Positions 19,720 through 29,593 of a DNA stretch of 64,000 nt are shown here, in pieces. Numbering within the stretch: the first letter of the stretch is position 1; each line of letters opens with the position of its first letter. Source of the stretch: Leifsonia shinshuensis (GTDB taxonomy: Bacteria; Actinomycetota; Actinomycetes; Actinomycetales; Microbacteriaceae); NCBI RefSeq assembly GCF_014217625.1, contig NZ_CP043641.1, positions 1,054,001-1,118,000 on the forward strand, written 5' to 3'. Both the position numbers and the translations under genes were made by a program. The notes under the pieces were generated by a model that was not told the DNA's origin, did no database searches, and saw only the letters and a list, made by a program, of their open reading frames with translations.

Positions 19720-19774
19720 GCCTTATCGATCCCTTACGTGCGAAGCGGTTGATGAATCTGAGTGGGGCGAAGGG

Positions 19775-21469
19775 CTACCCCGTGACCGCGCCCTCCGCAG
19801 CGGAGCGCACGAGCTTGGAGTACTTCGCGAGAACGCCACGGGTATAGCGCGGAGGAAGAGGTGCCCAGCCTTCACGGCGGGCGGTCAGCTCTGACTCGTC
19901 GACAAGTAGGTCGAGGGAGCGAGCCGCGATATCGACCCGTATCAGATCACCATCGCGCACGAAGGCGATGGGACCTGCGTCCACCGCTTCGGGTGCTATG
20001 TGGCCGATGCACAGGCCGGTTGTGCCGCCTGAGAATCGTCCGTCCGTCAATAGTAGTACATCCTTGCCGAGGCCTGCGCCCTTGATGGCGGCGGTGATCG
20101 CCAGCATCTCGCGCATGCCGGGGCCGCCCTTCGGGCCCTCGTAGCGGATGATGACGACGTCGCCGGCGCTGATGCGTCCCTCGGTGAGGGCGTCCATCGC
20201 GGCGCGCTCGCGCTCGAAGACCCGCGCTGGGCCCTCGAACACGTCGGCGTCGAAGCCGGCCGTCTTGACGACAGCGCCCTCCGGGGCGAGCGAGCCCTTG
20301 AGGATGGTGAGGCCGCCGGTCGGGTGGATGGGGTTGTCCAGCGAGCGCATGACGTTGCCGTCCGGCGCGGGCGGGTTGATCTCCGCCAGGTTCTCCGCGA
20401 CGGTCTTGCCGGTCACGGTGAGGCAGTCGCCGTGCAGCAGGCCGGCGTCGAGCAGGGCCTTCATGACGACGGGGACGCCGCCGTGCCGGTCGACGTCGTT
20501 CATGACGTACTTGCCGAACGGCTTGAGGTCGCCGATGTGCGGGACCTTGTCGCCGATCCGGTTGAAGTCGTCGATCGTGAGCTCGACCTCGGCCTCGTTC
20601 GCGATCGCCAGCAGGTGGAGGACGACGTTGGTCGAGCCGCCGAACGCCATGGCGACGGCGATCGCGTTCTCGAAAGCCTTCTTGGTGAGGATGTCGCGCG
20701 CGGTGATGCCCTGCTTGAGCAGGTTGACCACGGCCTCGCCCGAGCGGTGGGCGAAGTAGTCGCGGCGGCGGTCCGCCGAGGGCGGCGCGGCCGAGCCCGG
20801 GAGGCTCATCCCGAGCGCCTCGGCGACGCTCGCCATCGTGTTGGCGGTGTACATGCCGCCGCAGGCGCCCTCGCCGGGGGCGATGGCGCACTCGATGCGC
20901 TTGAGGTCTTCCTCGCTCATCTTGCCGGCCTTGCACGCGCCGACCGCCTCGAACGAGTCGATGATCGTGACGTCCTTCTCGGTGCCGTCGCTGAGCTTCA
21001 CCCAGCCCGGAGCGATCGAGCCCGCGTAGAGGAAGACGGCCGAGAGGTCGAGCCGCGCGGCCGCCATGAGCATGCCGGGCAGCGACTTGTCGCAGCCGGC
21101 CAGCAGCACGGTGCCGTCGAGGCGCTCGGCCATCATGACGGTCTCGACCGAGTCGGCGATGACCTCGCGGGAGACCAGGGAGAAGTGCATGCCCTCGTGG
21201 CCCATCGAGATGCCGTCGGAGACGGAGATGGTGCCGAACTGGAGCGGGTAGCCGCCTCCGGAGTGCACGCCCTCCTTGGCGCCCTGCGCGAGACGGTCGA
21301 GCGAGAGGTTGCAGGGCGTGATCTCGTTCCACGAGCTGGCGATGCCGATCTGCGGCTTCTCCCAGTCAGCGTCGCCCATGCCGACTGCCCGCAGCATCCC
21401 GCGGCTGGTCGTGGCTTCGATTCCGTCAGTGACGACGCGCGAACGCGGCTTCCAATCGATCTCTGGCAT
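19775..21469 (-). CDS. ilvD: dihydroxy-acid dehydratase
   Basis: A 564-residue Fe-S dehydratase. Cluster ligands lie in [11 protein letters not shown] and [13 protein letters not shown], and the C-terminal signature TDGRFSGGT is present. It makes 2-oxo acids for Val/Ile. The first part uses GC-ending codons, but from about 20065 to the stop the codons change sharply (GTA, CTA, CTA, TTG, CGA, ATA, CTT) while the protein stays normal. A TAGAGT box 6 nt before the ATG suggests a leaderless operon mRNA for ilvDBNC. Confidence 0.96.
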   Translation of the reverse strand: MPEIDWKPRSRVVTDGIEATTSRGMLRAVGMGDADWEKPQIGIASSWNEITPCNLSLDRLAQGAKEGVHSGGGYPLQFGTISVSDGISMGHEGMHFSLVSREVIADSVETVMMAERLDGTVLLAGCDKSLPGMLMAAARLDLSAVFLYAGSIAPGWVKLSDGTEKDVTIIDSFEAVGACKAGKMSEEDLKRIECAIAPGEGACGGMYTANTMASVAEALGMSLPGSAAPPSADRRRDYFAHRSGEAVVNLLKQGITARDILTKKAFENAIAVAMAFGGSTNVVLHLLAIANEAEVELTIDDFNRIGDKVPHIGDLKPFGKYVMNDVDRHGGVPVVMKALLDAGLLHGDCLTVTGKTVAENLAEINPPAPDGNVMRSLDNPIHPTGGLTILKGSLAPEGAVVKTAGFDADVFEGPARVFERERAAMDALTEGRISAGDVVIIRYEGPKGGPGMREMLAITAAIKGAGLGKDVLLLTDGRFSGGTTGLCIGHIAPEAVDAGPIAFVRDGDLIRVDIAARSLDLLVDESELTARREGWAPLPPRYTRGVLAKYSKLVRSAAEGAVTG

Positions 21470-21475
21470 GTGACA

Positions 21476-21481
21476 ACTCTA
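21476..21481 (-). promoter_or_regulatory. -10 box of ilvD
   Basis: TAGAGT on the minus strand ends 6 nt before the ilvD ATG. It is the probable main promoter of ilvDBNC. Confidence 0.5.
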
Positions 21482-21542
21482 GGACCGTTTGGATTCCCGG
21501 TCGGCCATGCGTCAGGACCCGTGGAGAACGGCCGCGCCGGGC

Positions 21543-21572
21543 GACGCTGTGGAGGACGACGCTGTGGAGGAC
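21543..21572. repeat. 15-bp tandem duplication
   Basis: GACGCTGTGGAGGAC occurs twice in a row (21543-21557, 21558-21572) in the gap between ilvD and otsB. It is probably a slippage product. Confidence 0.55.
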
Positions 21573-21582
21573 GACGAGCGGG

Positions 21583-22407
21583 TCAGCGCGCCTGCGCCCC
21601 CCGCGCATCCGCCAGCAGCCCCAGCAGCGTCGCCACCGCGCGCTCGTCCGCCACGCGGAACTGCGCCGCGGTCTCGCCCTCGCCGACCTTGATGCCGAGG
21701 TCGCCCTCGTCCGGCCGCAGCACGGCGAAGCCGTCCTCGTCGGTGACGTCGTCGCCCGCGAACAGGACCGCGGTGGCGTGCGTGTAGCCGCGCAGGCGCT
21801 CGATGCCGTCGCCCTTGTTCGCGCCGCGCACCGAGAACTCGATGATGTCCTTGCCGTCGCGGATCGTCAGGGCGTCGCTGACCGACGCGGCGGCCTCGTA
21901 GGCGCGGGCCACCACCTCCGAGCCGCCATCACCCTCCAGCAGCCGGTAGTGGACGCCGAATCCGACCGGCTTCACTTCCAGGCGGGTGCCCGGCACGCTG
22001 TCGACCAGGGCGCCGAGGACCTCGCCCAGCTCGTCGAGCGTCGCGCGCTCCTCGGGCGTCAGGTCGAGGGAGACGCCGTCGCGGCCGAAACGGACCTCGA
22101 CGCCGTGGGAGCCGAGCAGGAGGGCGTCCTCGTCGGCCTCGGTGACGATCTCAAGGCTGGAGAGCGGACGGCCGGAGACGTACGCGACCCACGTGTTCGG
22201 CAGGGCTTCCAGGCGGTCGAGCGCGGCCTTCGCCGCGGGGAGCATGCGGGCGGCCTTCGGCGTGTCGACGAACGGCGCGAGGGTGCCGTCGAAGTCGAGC
22301 GCCAGCAGGAGGCGCTGGGCGCCGGCCAGGCGCGCGACGGCGGTCGCGAGGGCGATAGCGGCGGGCTGGCGGTCGGAGGCGGCGTTCGGGAGGGAGGTGT
22401 CGCTCAT
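21583..22407 (-). CDS. otsB: trehalose-6-phosphate phosphatase
   Basis: A 274-residue HAD-superfamily phosphatase. The nucleophile motif is LDFDGTLAP (about residues 37-45), followed by SGRPLSSLE, SHGVEVRFG and the metal motif FAGDDVTDEDGFAVL. It removes phosphate from trehalose-6-phosphate made by OtsA, whose gene ends 30 nt upstream. The two form an operon for trehalose, an osmoprotectant and carbon store. Confidence 0.95.
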   Translation of the reverse strand: MSDTSLPNAASDRQPAAIALATAVARLAGAQRLLLALDFDGTLAPFVDTPKAARMLPAAKAALDRLEALPNTWVAYVSGRPLSSLEIVTEADEDALLLGSHGVEVRFGRDGVSLDLTPEERATLDELGEVLGALVDSVPGTRLEVKPVGFGVHYRLLEGDGGSEVVARAYEAAASVSDALTIRDGKDIIEFSVRGANKGDGIERLRGYTHATAVLFAGDDVTDEDGFAVLRPDEGDLGIKVGEGETAAQFRVADERAVATLLGLLADARGAQAR

Positions 22408-22437
22408 TCGGCTCTCGTCTGTCGAAAAGGGAACGGG

Positions 22438-23916
<1,479 letters not shown>

Positions 23917-24074
23917 CAGGTCGTACAGGTCGGTCGAGGTTTCGGGCGTCTGGCTGATGGTGGGTCAACTCCCCCAGTTGATGCAACGGTCTCCAGCCAC
24001 AGTACCAGCGCCCGCATCGCCCGGCGCGGGCCCCGCGTTCCCCCGCAGGACACTGCTCGTTCAGCCGCCGTGGT

Positions 24075-24080
24075 TAGAGT
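24075..24080 (+). promoter_or_regulatory. -10 box of the isomerase-like gene
   Basis: TAGAGT ends 7 nt before the GTG at 24088, which is followed immediately by an ATG. The layout is leaderless. Confidence 0.5.
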
Positions 24081-24087
24081 GACGGTC

Positions 24088-25008
24088 GTGATGCGCATCG
24101 GCATGGGCACGACCTGCGTCTACCCGCTCGGGGTCGAGACGGCCTTCCGCACGGCCGCCGAGCTGGGCTACGACGGCGTGGAGGTCATGGTCACCCGCGA
24201 CGACCGGACCCAGTCGGCCGAGCCCCTCCGGCGGCTCGCCGAGCGCTACGGCACGCGCATCCTCAGCGTCCACGCGCCCGTCCTGCTGCTGACCCACTTC
24301 GTCTGGGGGCGCGACCCCGGCGTCAAGCTGGAGCGGTCGGCCGAGCTCGCCGCGGAGCTCGGCGCCGACACCGTCGTGGTGCACCCGCCGTTCCGCTGGC
24401 AGTCCGGATATGCGGAGGACTTCCTCGGCCTGGTCCGCTCGACCGCCGCGCGCACCGGCGTGACGGTCGCGGTCGAGAACATGTTCCCGTGGAAGGTCGC
24501 CGGCCGGTCGATGGCGGGGTACGTCCCGCACTGGAACCCGGTCGGGATGGACTGCGACGCCGTCACGCTCGACTTCTCGCACGCCGCGCTGAGCGGGGTG
24601 GACGGGCTCGACCTCGCGAACCGGCTCGGCGACCGGCTGCGGCACGTGCACTTGTGCGACGGCTCCGGCCCGCTGGACGACTCGCGCGTGTTCGACGAGC
24701 ACCTCATCCCGGGACGCGGCAGCCAACCGGTCGCCGAAGTGCTGCGCTCGCTCGCGGACGCCGGCTGGGACGGCTCGATCGTCGCGGAGGTGAACACGCG
24801 CAAGGCGCGCGACGCGGCGGAGCGGACGGCGATGCTCCGCGAGACGCTGGAGTTCGCGCGGAGGCACACCGACGACAGCGGCGCCCACATCGCCGCAGAG
24901 GCCGCGGAGGACGACCCCGCTACGTCGCCCGGCCCAGCAGCCGCACGAGCGCGTTCGCGTACTGGGCGTAGCCCGTCGCGGTCGGGTGGAAGGCGTCGAT
25001 CCCGCTGA
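24088..25008 (+). CDS. sugar phosphate isomerase/epimerase family protein
   Basis: A TIM-barrel protein of the AP-endonuclease-2-like superfamily, about 306 residues. Metal-site patterns seen are VSVHAPVL-like at mid N-terminus, VVHPPFRWQ, VAVENMFPW, LDFSHAAL and HVHLCDGSGP. Such proteins isomerise or epimerise sugars or inositols; the substrate is unknown. The conserved part ends near residue 270, and the remaining 40 Ser/Arg-rich residues lie antisense to the GDSL gene (89-bp overlap). The start is the GTG at 24088 or the ATG at 24091. Confidence 0.85.
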   Translation: MMRIGMGTTCVYPLGVETAFRTAAELGYDGVEVMVTRDDRTQSAEPLRRLAERYGTRILSVHAPVLLLTHFVWGRDPGVKLERSAELAAELGADTVVVHPPFRWQSGYAEDFLGLVRSTAARTGVTVAVENMFPWKVAGRSMAGYVPHWNPVGMDCDAVTLDFSHAALSGVDGLDLANRLGDRLRHVHLCDGSGPLDDSRVFDEHLIPGRGSQPVAEVLRSLADAGWDGSIVAEVNTRKARDAAERTAMLRETLEFARRHTDDSGAHIAAEAAEDDPATSPGPAAARARSRTGRSPSRSGGRRRSR

Positions 25009-25792
25009 CGTTCAGCCAGGGCTTCTTCGAGCCGATGCCGTGCCCGGCGAAGTCCACGCCGACGTAGGTCATCGGAACGCCCTGCGCGCGCTGCGTGTCG
25101 ACGACGTCGGAGATGGTCTGGTTGAGGCCGAGCGTCGCCGCGTTGATGGCGGTGTCAGTGCCGAACGAGGGCGACTTCGGGTCGTAGTTGTCGAACGCGA
25201 CGGCGTAGCCGGTGACGACGATGCGGGCGTTCGGGGCTGCCAGGTGGACGGCCGCGTAGACCGCCGCGAGCCGCTCCGGGAGGACGTTGAGCAGCGACAG
25301 CGCGGACGAGACGCCGTTGCGGCACGCGACCGCCTTGCCCGACGAGCACTCGGACGCGATGGCGGCCACACCGAGGTCGTTGCCGCCGATGCTCAGAGTC
25401 ACCAGGTCGGTGCGGTCGTCCAGCGCGATGAGCTGGTGCTTGAGGAGGTCGGAGGTCGTCGCTCCCGCGCACGCCGCGTTGACGACCAGGTCGACCCCGG
25501 CGGCGCGCGTGAACACGCTCGGGTAGCTGAACGGGCTGGAGCGGCACTTGCCGGTCTCGTCGCCCCCGCCCATCCCCGCGGCGAACGAGTCGCCGATCGC
25601 GACGTACCGGGTCTGCGCGGTGAGCGGCTTCTTCGGGAACGGGTCGTGGGTCGCCTTCGGGGCGGGCGTGGCGCTCGCGGCAGCACCCGGCGTCGCCTCG
25701 GGATTCGCCGGCGCGGCGCACGCGGCCACGGCCAGCAGCACGGCCGCGCACAGCGCGGTCGTGAGAGCCGGACGGAGCAGACGACGTCGCAT
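24920..25792 (-). CDS. SGNH/GDSL hydrolase, predicted lipoprotein
   Basis: A 290-residue exported esterase-type protein. A basic N-terminus and hydrophobic segment end in the lipobox AVAAC (Cys25). The SGNH blocks are GDSFAAG (67-73), SIGGNDLG, and DAFHPT near the C-terminus, giving the Ser/Asp/His triad. It probably acts on an ester in the cell envelope. The ATG at 25792 is preferred over 25801 because a TAACGT box lies 7 nt upstream. The 3' end overlaps the convergent isomerase gene. Confidence 0.9.
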   Translation of the reverse strand: MRRRLLRPALTTALCAAVLLAVAACAAPANPEATPGAAASATPAPKATHDPFPKKPLTAQTRYVAIGDSFAAGMGGGDETGKCRSSPFSYPSVFTRAAGVDLVVNAACAGATTSDLLKHQLIALDDRTDLVTLSIGGNDLGVAAIASECSSGKAVACRNGVSSALSLLNVLPERLAAVYAAVHLAAPNARIVVTGYAVAFDNYDPKSPSFGTDTAINAATLGLNQTISDVVDTQRAQGVPMTYVGVDFAGHGIGSKKPWLNVSGIDAFHPTATGYAQYANALVRLLGRAT

Positions 25793-25799
25793 CGAGCAC

Positions 25800-25805
25800 A
25801 CGTTA
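25800..25805 (-). promoter_or_regulatory. -10 box of the GDSL lipoprotein gene
   Basis: TAACGT on the minus strand ends 7 nt before the ATG at 25792. It supports that start. Confidence 0.45.
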
Positions 25806-25861
25806 CCCGCTGAGGCTCGGCGTTCGATCAGACCGTGTCGGATCGGATCCGCTCGGTCAAG

Positions 25862-26524
25862 TCAGATCCGCTCGGTGAGGGCCAGCAGGATGGCGGGGAC
25901 GGACTCCGACAGGCGCTCGGAGAACTTGCGCTCGTCGCCGGAGAGCAGCGCCCTGGCCTCCCCGTTGGCGCACACCTCGGCGATGACGCGCACCGCCTCC
26001 TCCGGGTCGATGGTGAAGCGGCGCCGGGCGCTGGCGAGCGCGGCGACGACGGTCTCGGTGAGCTCCTGGAAGAAGCCGTCCTGGTAGCGCAGGAAGTCGG
26101 CGGAGACCGCCGGGTCGCGCAGCGCGAGCAGCAGGAACTCGGACTGCACCAGCCACCAGCGCCGGTCATCCGACTGCAGTTCCAGGATGCGGGTGATCGT
26201 GCGAATGACGTCCGCGTCGTCGAGCTCCACCCCGCCTGAGCCGACCAGCGGGCGGAGGAACTGCTCGACACCGGCGTCGAGCTGCGCCAGGCGCATGGTC
26301 TTCTCGCGCTCCATGAGAGCGAAGAAGAGCTCCTCCTTGCTGGAGAAGTTGGAGTAGAACGCTCCACGGGTGAAGCCCGCCGCCTCGGCGATCGTCTCCA
26401 CGCTCGCGGCCTTGACGCCCTGTTCGGCGAAGACGTCGAAGGCGGCGTCGAGGAGGCGCGTGCGGGTGCGCTGCCGGCGCGCGGACTCGACAGGCGCGTC
26501 GTCTCTGAGAGCCGTGCTGTTCAA
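25862..26524 (-). CDS. TetR-family regulator of the MMPL/YhgE operon
   Basis: A 220-residue protein with an N-terminal HTH (about residues 20-66, VETIAEAAGFTRGAFYSNF then SSKEELFFALMER) and a helical ligand domain. The start is a TTG at 26524: GGAAGG lies 7 nt upstream and no ATG or GTG fits the HTH. The frame runs on upstream antisense to MMPL but has no further claim. It is divergent from the MMPL gene across palindromes at 26552-26601, so it most likely represses the export operon and itself. Confidence 0.9.
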   Translation of the reverse strand: MNSTALRDDAPVESARRQRTRTRLLDAAFDVFAEQGVKAASVETIAEAAGFTRGAFYSNFSSKEELFFALMEREKTMRLAQLDAGVEQFLRPLVGSGGVELDDADVIRTITRILELQSDDRRWWLVQSEFLLLALRDPAVSADFLRYQDGFFQELTETVVAALASARRRFTIDPEEAVRVIAEVCANGEARALLSGDERKFSERLSESVPAILLALTERI

Positions 26525-26551
26525 GCTGAAACCTTCCTGTGCCGAGTTCCC

Positions 26552-26601
26552 GATACACGAGTGTATCCGATACAGTCGGGCATCGGATACGACGGTGTAT
26601 C
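26552..26601. promoter_or_regulatory. paired palindromes, probable TetR operators
   Basis: Site 1 is GATACAC-GA-GTGTATC (26552-26567). Site 2 is a relaxed copy, GATACGACGGTGTATC (26586-26601). Between them GTATCCGA (26563-26570) and TCGGATAC (26583-26590) form a further inverted repeat. The set lies between the divergent TetR and MMPL starts. Confidence 0.7.
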
Positions 26602-26662
26602 GAAACCCCTTCGACGGCCGGTCCCCGCCGACCGTCGTTCCCTTTTCACTACTGGAGAACGC

Positions 26663-29593
26663 GTGTCCTCGCTCCTGTACTCGATCGGCCGCTGGGCCTT
26701 CCGCGCCCGCAAGCTGGTCCTGTCGATGTGGCTGCTGCTGCTCGTCCTCCTGGCCGGTGGCGCCATCGCCTTCAACCAGGGCACGGACAACACATTCAGC
26801 ATCCCGGGCACCGAGTCCCAGGAGGCGCTCGACACGCTGAGCAGGACGTTCCCGCAGGTCAGCGGCACCAGCGCGCAGATCGTCGTCGTGGCGCCGAAGG
26901 GCGAGACGGTCGACCAGGCGGCGATCCAGGACCCGGTGGAGAGCACCGTCACGGACCTCGCGAAGACCGCCGGGGTCGCGGGCACGACCTCCCCGTACAG
27001 CACCACGGTCAAGAACCTCATCTCGGACGACCGCAGCGCCGCGATCATCACGGTGCAGCTGCACGGCCAGCAGACGACCGTGCCCGCGGAGACGAAGACC
27101 GCGATCAAGGACGCCGGCGCCGCCCTCCAGAAGCAGCTGCCGTCCGGCTCGCAGACCGCGGTCGGCGGCCAGCTCTTCTCGCAGAACCTGCCGACGATCT
27201 CCCCGACCGAGGGCGTCGGCCTCCTGATCGCGATCGTGGTGCTGATCATCACGTTTGGGTCGATCCTCGCGGCCGGGATGCCGCTCGCGACCGCCCTGCT
27301 GGGGGTCGGGCTCTCGATGGCGCTGATCTTCATCGCGACGCTGTTCGGGCCGATCTCCTCGACCACTCCCCTGCTCGCGCTCATGCTCGGGCTCGCGGTC
27401 GGGATCGACTACTCGCTGTTCATCATCTCCCGGCACCAGAGCCAGCTGAAGGGGGGGGTCGATCCGGAGGAGTCCGCCGCACGCGCGGTGGCGACCGCGG
27501 GCTCCGCCGTGCTGTTCGCGGGGATAACGGTGATCATCGCGCTGGCGGGACTGGCCGTCGCGGGCATCCCGTTCCTGACGACCATGGGACTGGCCGCGTC
27601 GGTGGCGGTCGGCATCGCGGTGCTCGTCGCGCTCAGCCTCACACCGGCATTCCTCGGCTTCGCGGGAGCGCGTATCACGCCGGGACACCGCGCTGCCAAG
27701 CGCGCCGAGCGCGCGGCGAAGCGTGCTCAGGCGGCGGACCCGGACGCCGCGGAGGGGGCAGCGCCCGTTCCCGAGCCGGTCACGCGCAGCAACCCGTCGC
27801 TCGCCCACGCCGCCACGGCCGAGATCCCCCGGGGGCCGTTCCGCACCTGGGTGCGCGCCGTCACGCGCTTCCCCATCGCGACGGTCCTCGCCGTCGTCGT
27901 CGCGCTCGGCATCGCGGCCGTGCCCGCCCTGCAGCTGCGGCTCGCCCTCCCGGACGCCGGCTCGCACCCCAAGAACGACCCGGCGCGGATCGCGTACGAC
28001 CTGGTGTCGGAGCACTTCGGCCCCGGCTACAACGGGCCCCTCATCGTGACCGGCTCGATCATCTCCAGCCACGACCCGCTCGGCCTGATGAAGAAGCTCG
28101 GGGCGGAGATCGCCGACCTCCCCGGCGTGGCGGCCGTCCCGCTGTCCACGCCGAACCAGAACGCCGACACCGGCATCGTCCAGGTCGTCCCGACCACGGC
28201 GCCGGACGATCCGCGCACCGCCCAGCTCGTCGCCGAGCTGCGCTCCAAGCACCAGCACTTCCTCGACGAGTACGGCGTCGACCTCAAGGTGACGGGCACG
28301 ACCGCGGCGCAGATCGACGTCTCCACCCGGCTCGGCGGCGCGTTGCTGCCGTTCGGCATCCTCGTCGTCGGGCTCTCGCTGGTGCTGCTGACGATGGTGT
28401 TCCGGTCGATCGCCGTGCCGATCAAGGCCGCGCTCGGCTACCTGCTGTCGGTGGGCGTCGCCTTCGGCGCGGTGACCGCGGTGTTCGAGTGGGGCTGGTT
28501 CGGCGACGCCGTCCACCTGGACAAGACCGGGCCGGTGATCAGCTTCATGCCGATCATCCTGATGGGCGTGCTGTTCGGCCTCGCGATGGACTACGAGGTC
28601 TTCCTGGTCAGCCGGATCCGCGAGGACTACGTGCACGGCGGCGACGCGCGCCGCGCCATCCAGAGCGGCTTCGTCGGGTCGGCCAAGGTCGTCACCGCGG
28701 CGGCCGTCATCATGATCTCCGTGTTCGCGGCGTTCGTGCCGGAGGGCGACGCGTCGATCAAGCCGATCGCGCTCGGCCTCGCGGTCGGCGTCTTCGTGGA
28801 CGCGTTCATCGTCCGGATGACGCTCGTGCCCGCTGTGCTGCAGCTCCTCGGTGACAAGGCCTGGTGGATGCCGCGCTGGCTCGACCGGATCCTCCCCTCG
28901 TTCGACGTGGAGGGCGACGGCCTGCAGAAGGAGCTGGAGCTGGCCGACTGGCCGGCGCCCGGTTCCCGGTCCATCGCGGCCGCCGACGGTCTGTCGGTCA
29001 GCGCCCGGCGCACACCGATCCTGCGCGACGTGTCGTTCCGGCTCGGCGACGGCGAGGCGCTCATCGTGCACGGCCCGGACCGCACGGCCGCCCTCGCACT
29101 GCTCATGGCGATCACCGGCCGCACACGCATCGACGGCGGCACCGTGAAGGTCGCCGGCTTCGTCCTCCCGACCCGCGGCTCTGCCGTGCGCTCGCGGACG
29201 TCCGTGGTCAGGCTCGACCACGCCGAGACGCCGGTGGAGGACGTCCGGCGCGCCCTGGCGAGCTCGCCGGTCATTCTGGGACTGGATGCCGCGGACAGCC
29301 TGACCGACCCCGTCGAGCGCCGCCGAGTGCGGGTCGAGCTCGGCCGGGCGTTCGCCGACGCCGCTGCGGCCGGCCGTCCGTTCGCGCTGGTCGTGAGCTG
29401 CGTCGACCCGTCCGGATTGGACGACCTGCTGCCGGACACCGCAGAGCCCACCGCGGTGCAGCTCGCGGTCGACTCCGACGGCGCCGCCCACGGCACCCCC
29501 TCCCGAGTCCTCGTCGACGATCACGCCGAAACGCCGGACGAGCCCGCCGACCACCACCCTACCGCCCACCTCGAGAAGGCGAACGCCCGATGA
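26663..29593 (+). CDS. MMPL/RND-type transporter fused to a degenerate ABC-ATPase-like domain
   Basis: 976 residues, GTG start with GGAG upstream. Residues 1-760 form a MMPL transporter: a first TM, an outer loop, a block of TMs (about 185-340 and 560-760) with GLAVGIDYSLFIISR and GLAMDYEVFLVSRIRED, the Asp-Tyr pairs that carry protons in MmpL/RND pumps. Residues about 765-960 resemble an ABC nucleotide-binding domain (RTPILRDVSFRLGDGE, GGTVKVAG), but Walker A reads HGPDRTAALALL without Gly-Lys-Thr, and no LSGGQ is present; a Walker-B-like PVILGLDAADSL remains. The stop overlaps the YhgE start by 4 nt. A run of eight G lies at 27451. Confidence 0.88.
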   Translation: MSSLLYSIGRWAFRARKLVLSMWLLLLVLLAGGAIAFNQGTDNTFSIPGTESQEALDTLSRTFPQVSGTSAQIVVVAPKGETVDQAAIQDPVESTVTDLAKTAGVAGTTSPYSTTVKNLISDDRSAAIITVQLHGQQTTVPAETKTAIKDAGAALQKQLPSGSQTAVGGQLFSQNLPTISPTEGVGLLIAIVVLIITFGSILAAGMPLATALLGVGLSMALIFIATLFGPISSTTPLLALMLGLAVGIDYSLFIISRHQSQLKGGVDPEESAARAVATAGSAVLFAGITVIIALAGLAVAGIPFLTTMGLAASVAVGIAVLVALSLTPAFLGFAGARITPGHRAAKRAERAAKRAQAADPDAAEGAAPVPEPVTRSNPSLAHAATAEIPRGPFRTWVRAVTRFPIATVLAVVVALGIAAVPALQLRLALPDAGSHPKNDPARIAYDLVSEHFGPGYNGPLIVTGSIISSHDPLGLMKKLGAEIADLPGVAAVPLSTPNQNADTGIVQVVPTTAPDDPRTAQLVAELRSKHQHFLDEYGVDLKVTGTTAAQIDVSTRLGGALLPFGILVVGLSLVLLTMVFRSIAVPIKAALGYLLSVGVAFGAVTAVFEWGWFGDAVHLDKTGPVISFMPIILMGVLFGLAMDYEVFLVSRIREDYVHGGDARRAIQSGFVGSAKVVTAAAVIMISVFAAFVPEGDASIKPIALGLAVGVFVDAFIVRMTLVPAVLQLLGDKAWWMPRWLDRILPSFDVEGDGLQKELELADWPAPGSRSIAAADGLSVSARRTPILRDVSFRLGDGEALIVHGPDRTAALALLMAITGRTRIDGGTVKVAGFVLPTRGSAVRSRTSVVRLDHAETPVEDVRRALASSPVILGLDAADSLTDPVERRRVRVELGRAFADAAAAGRPFALVVSCVDPSGLDDLLPDTAEPTAVQLAVDSDGAAHGTPSRVLVDDHAETPDEPADHHPTAHLEKANAR

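Noticed and set aside
19720..19774. Attenuator or leader peptide before ilvB
   Set aside because: The gap is only 55 nt, with no run of Val/Leu/Ile codons and no alternative hairpins.
20040..20065. TTGACG-like -35 box inside the 3' part of ilvD as an inner promoter for ilvBNC
   Set aside because: No acceptable -10 box follows at 16-19 nt, and the stretch encodes the conserved TDGRFSGG motif.
26525..29569. Long minus-strand frame antisense to the MMPL gene, joined to the TetR frame
   Set aside because: High-GC third positions keep the opposite frame open. The peptide is low-complexity Arg/Gly/Asp. The TetR start at 26524 has its own ribosome site.
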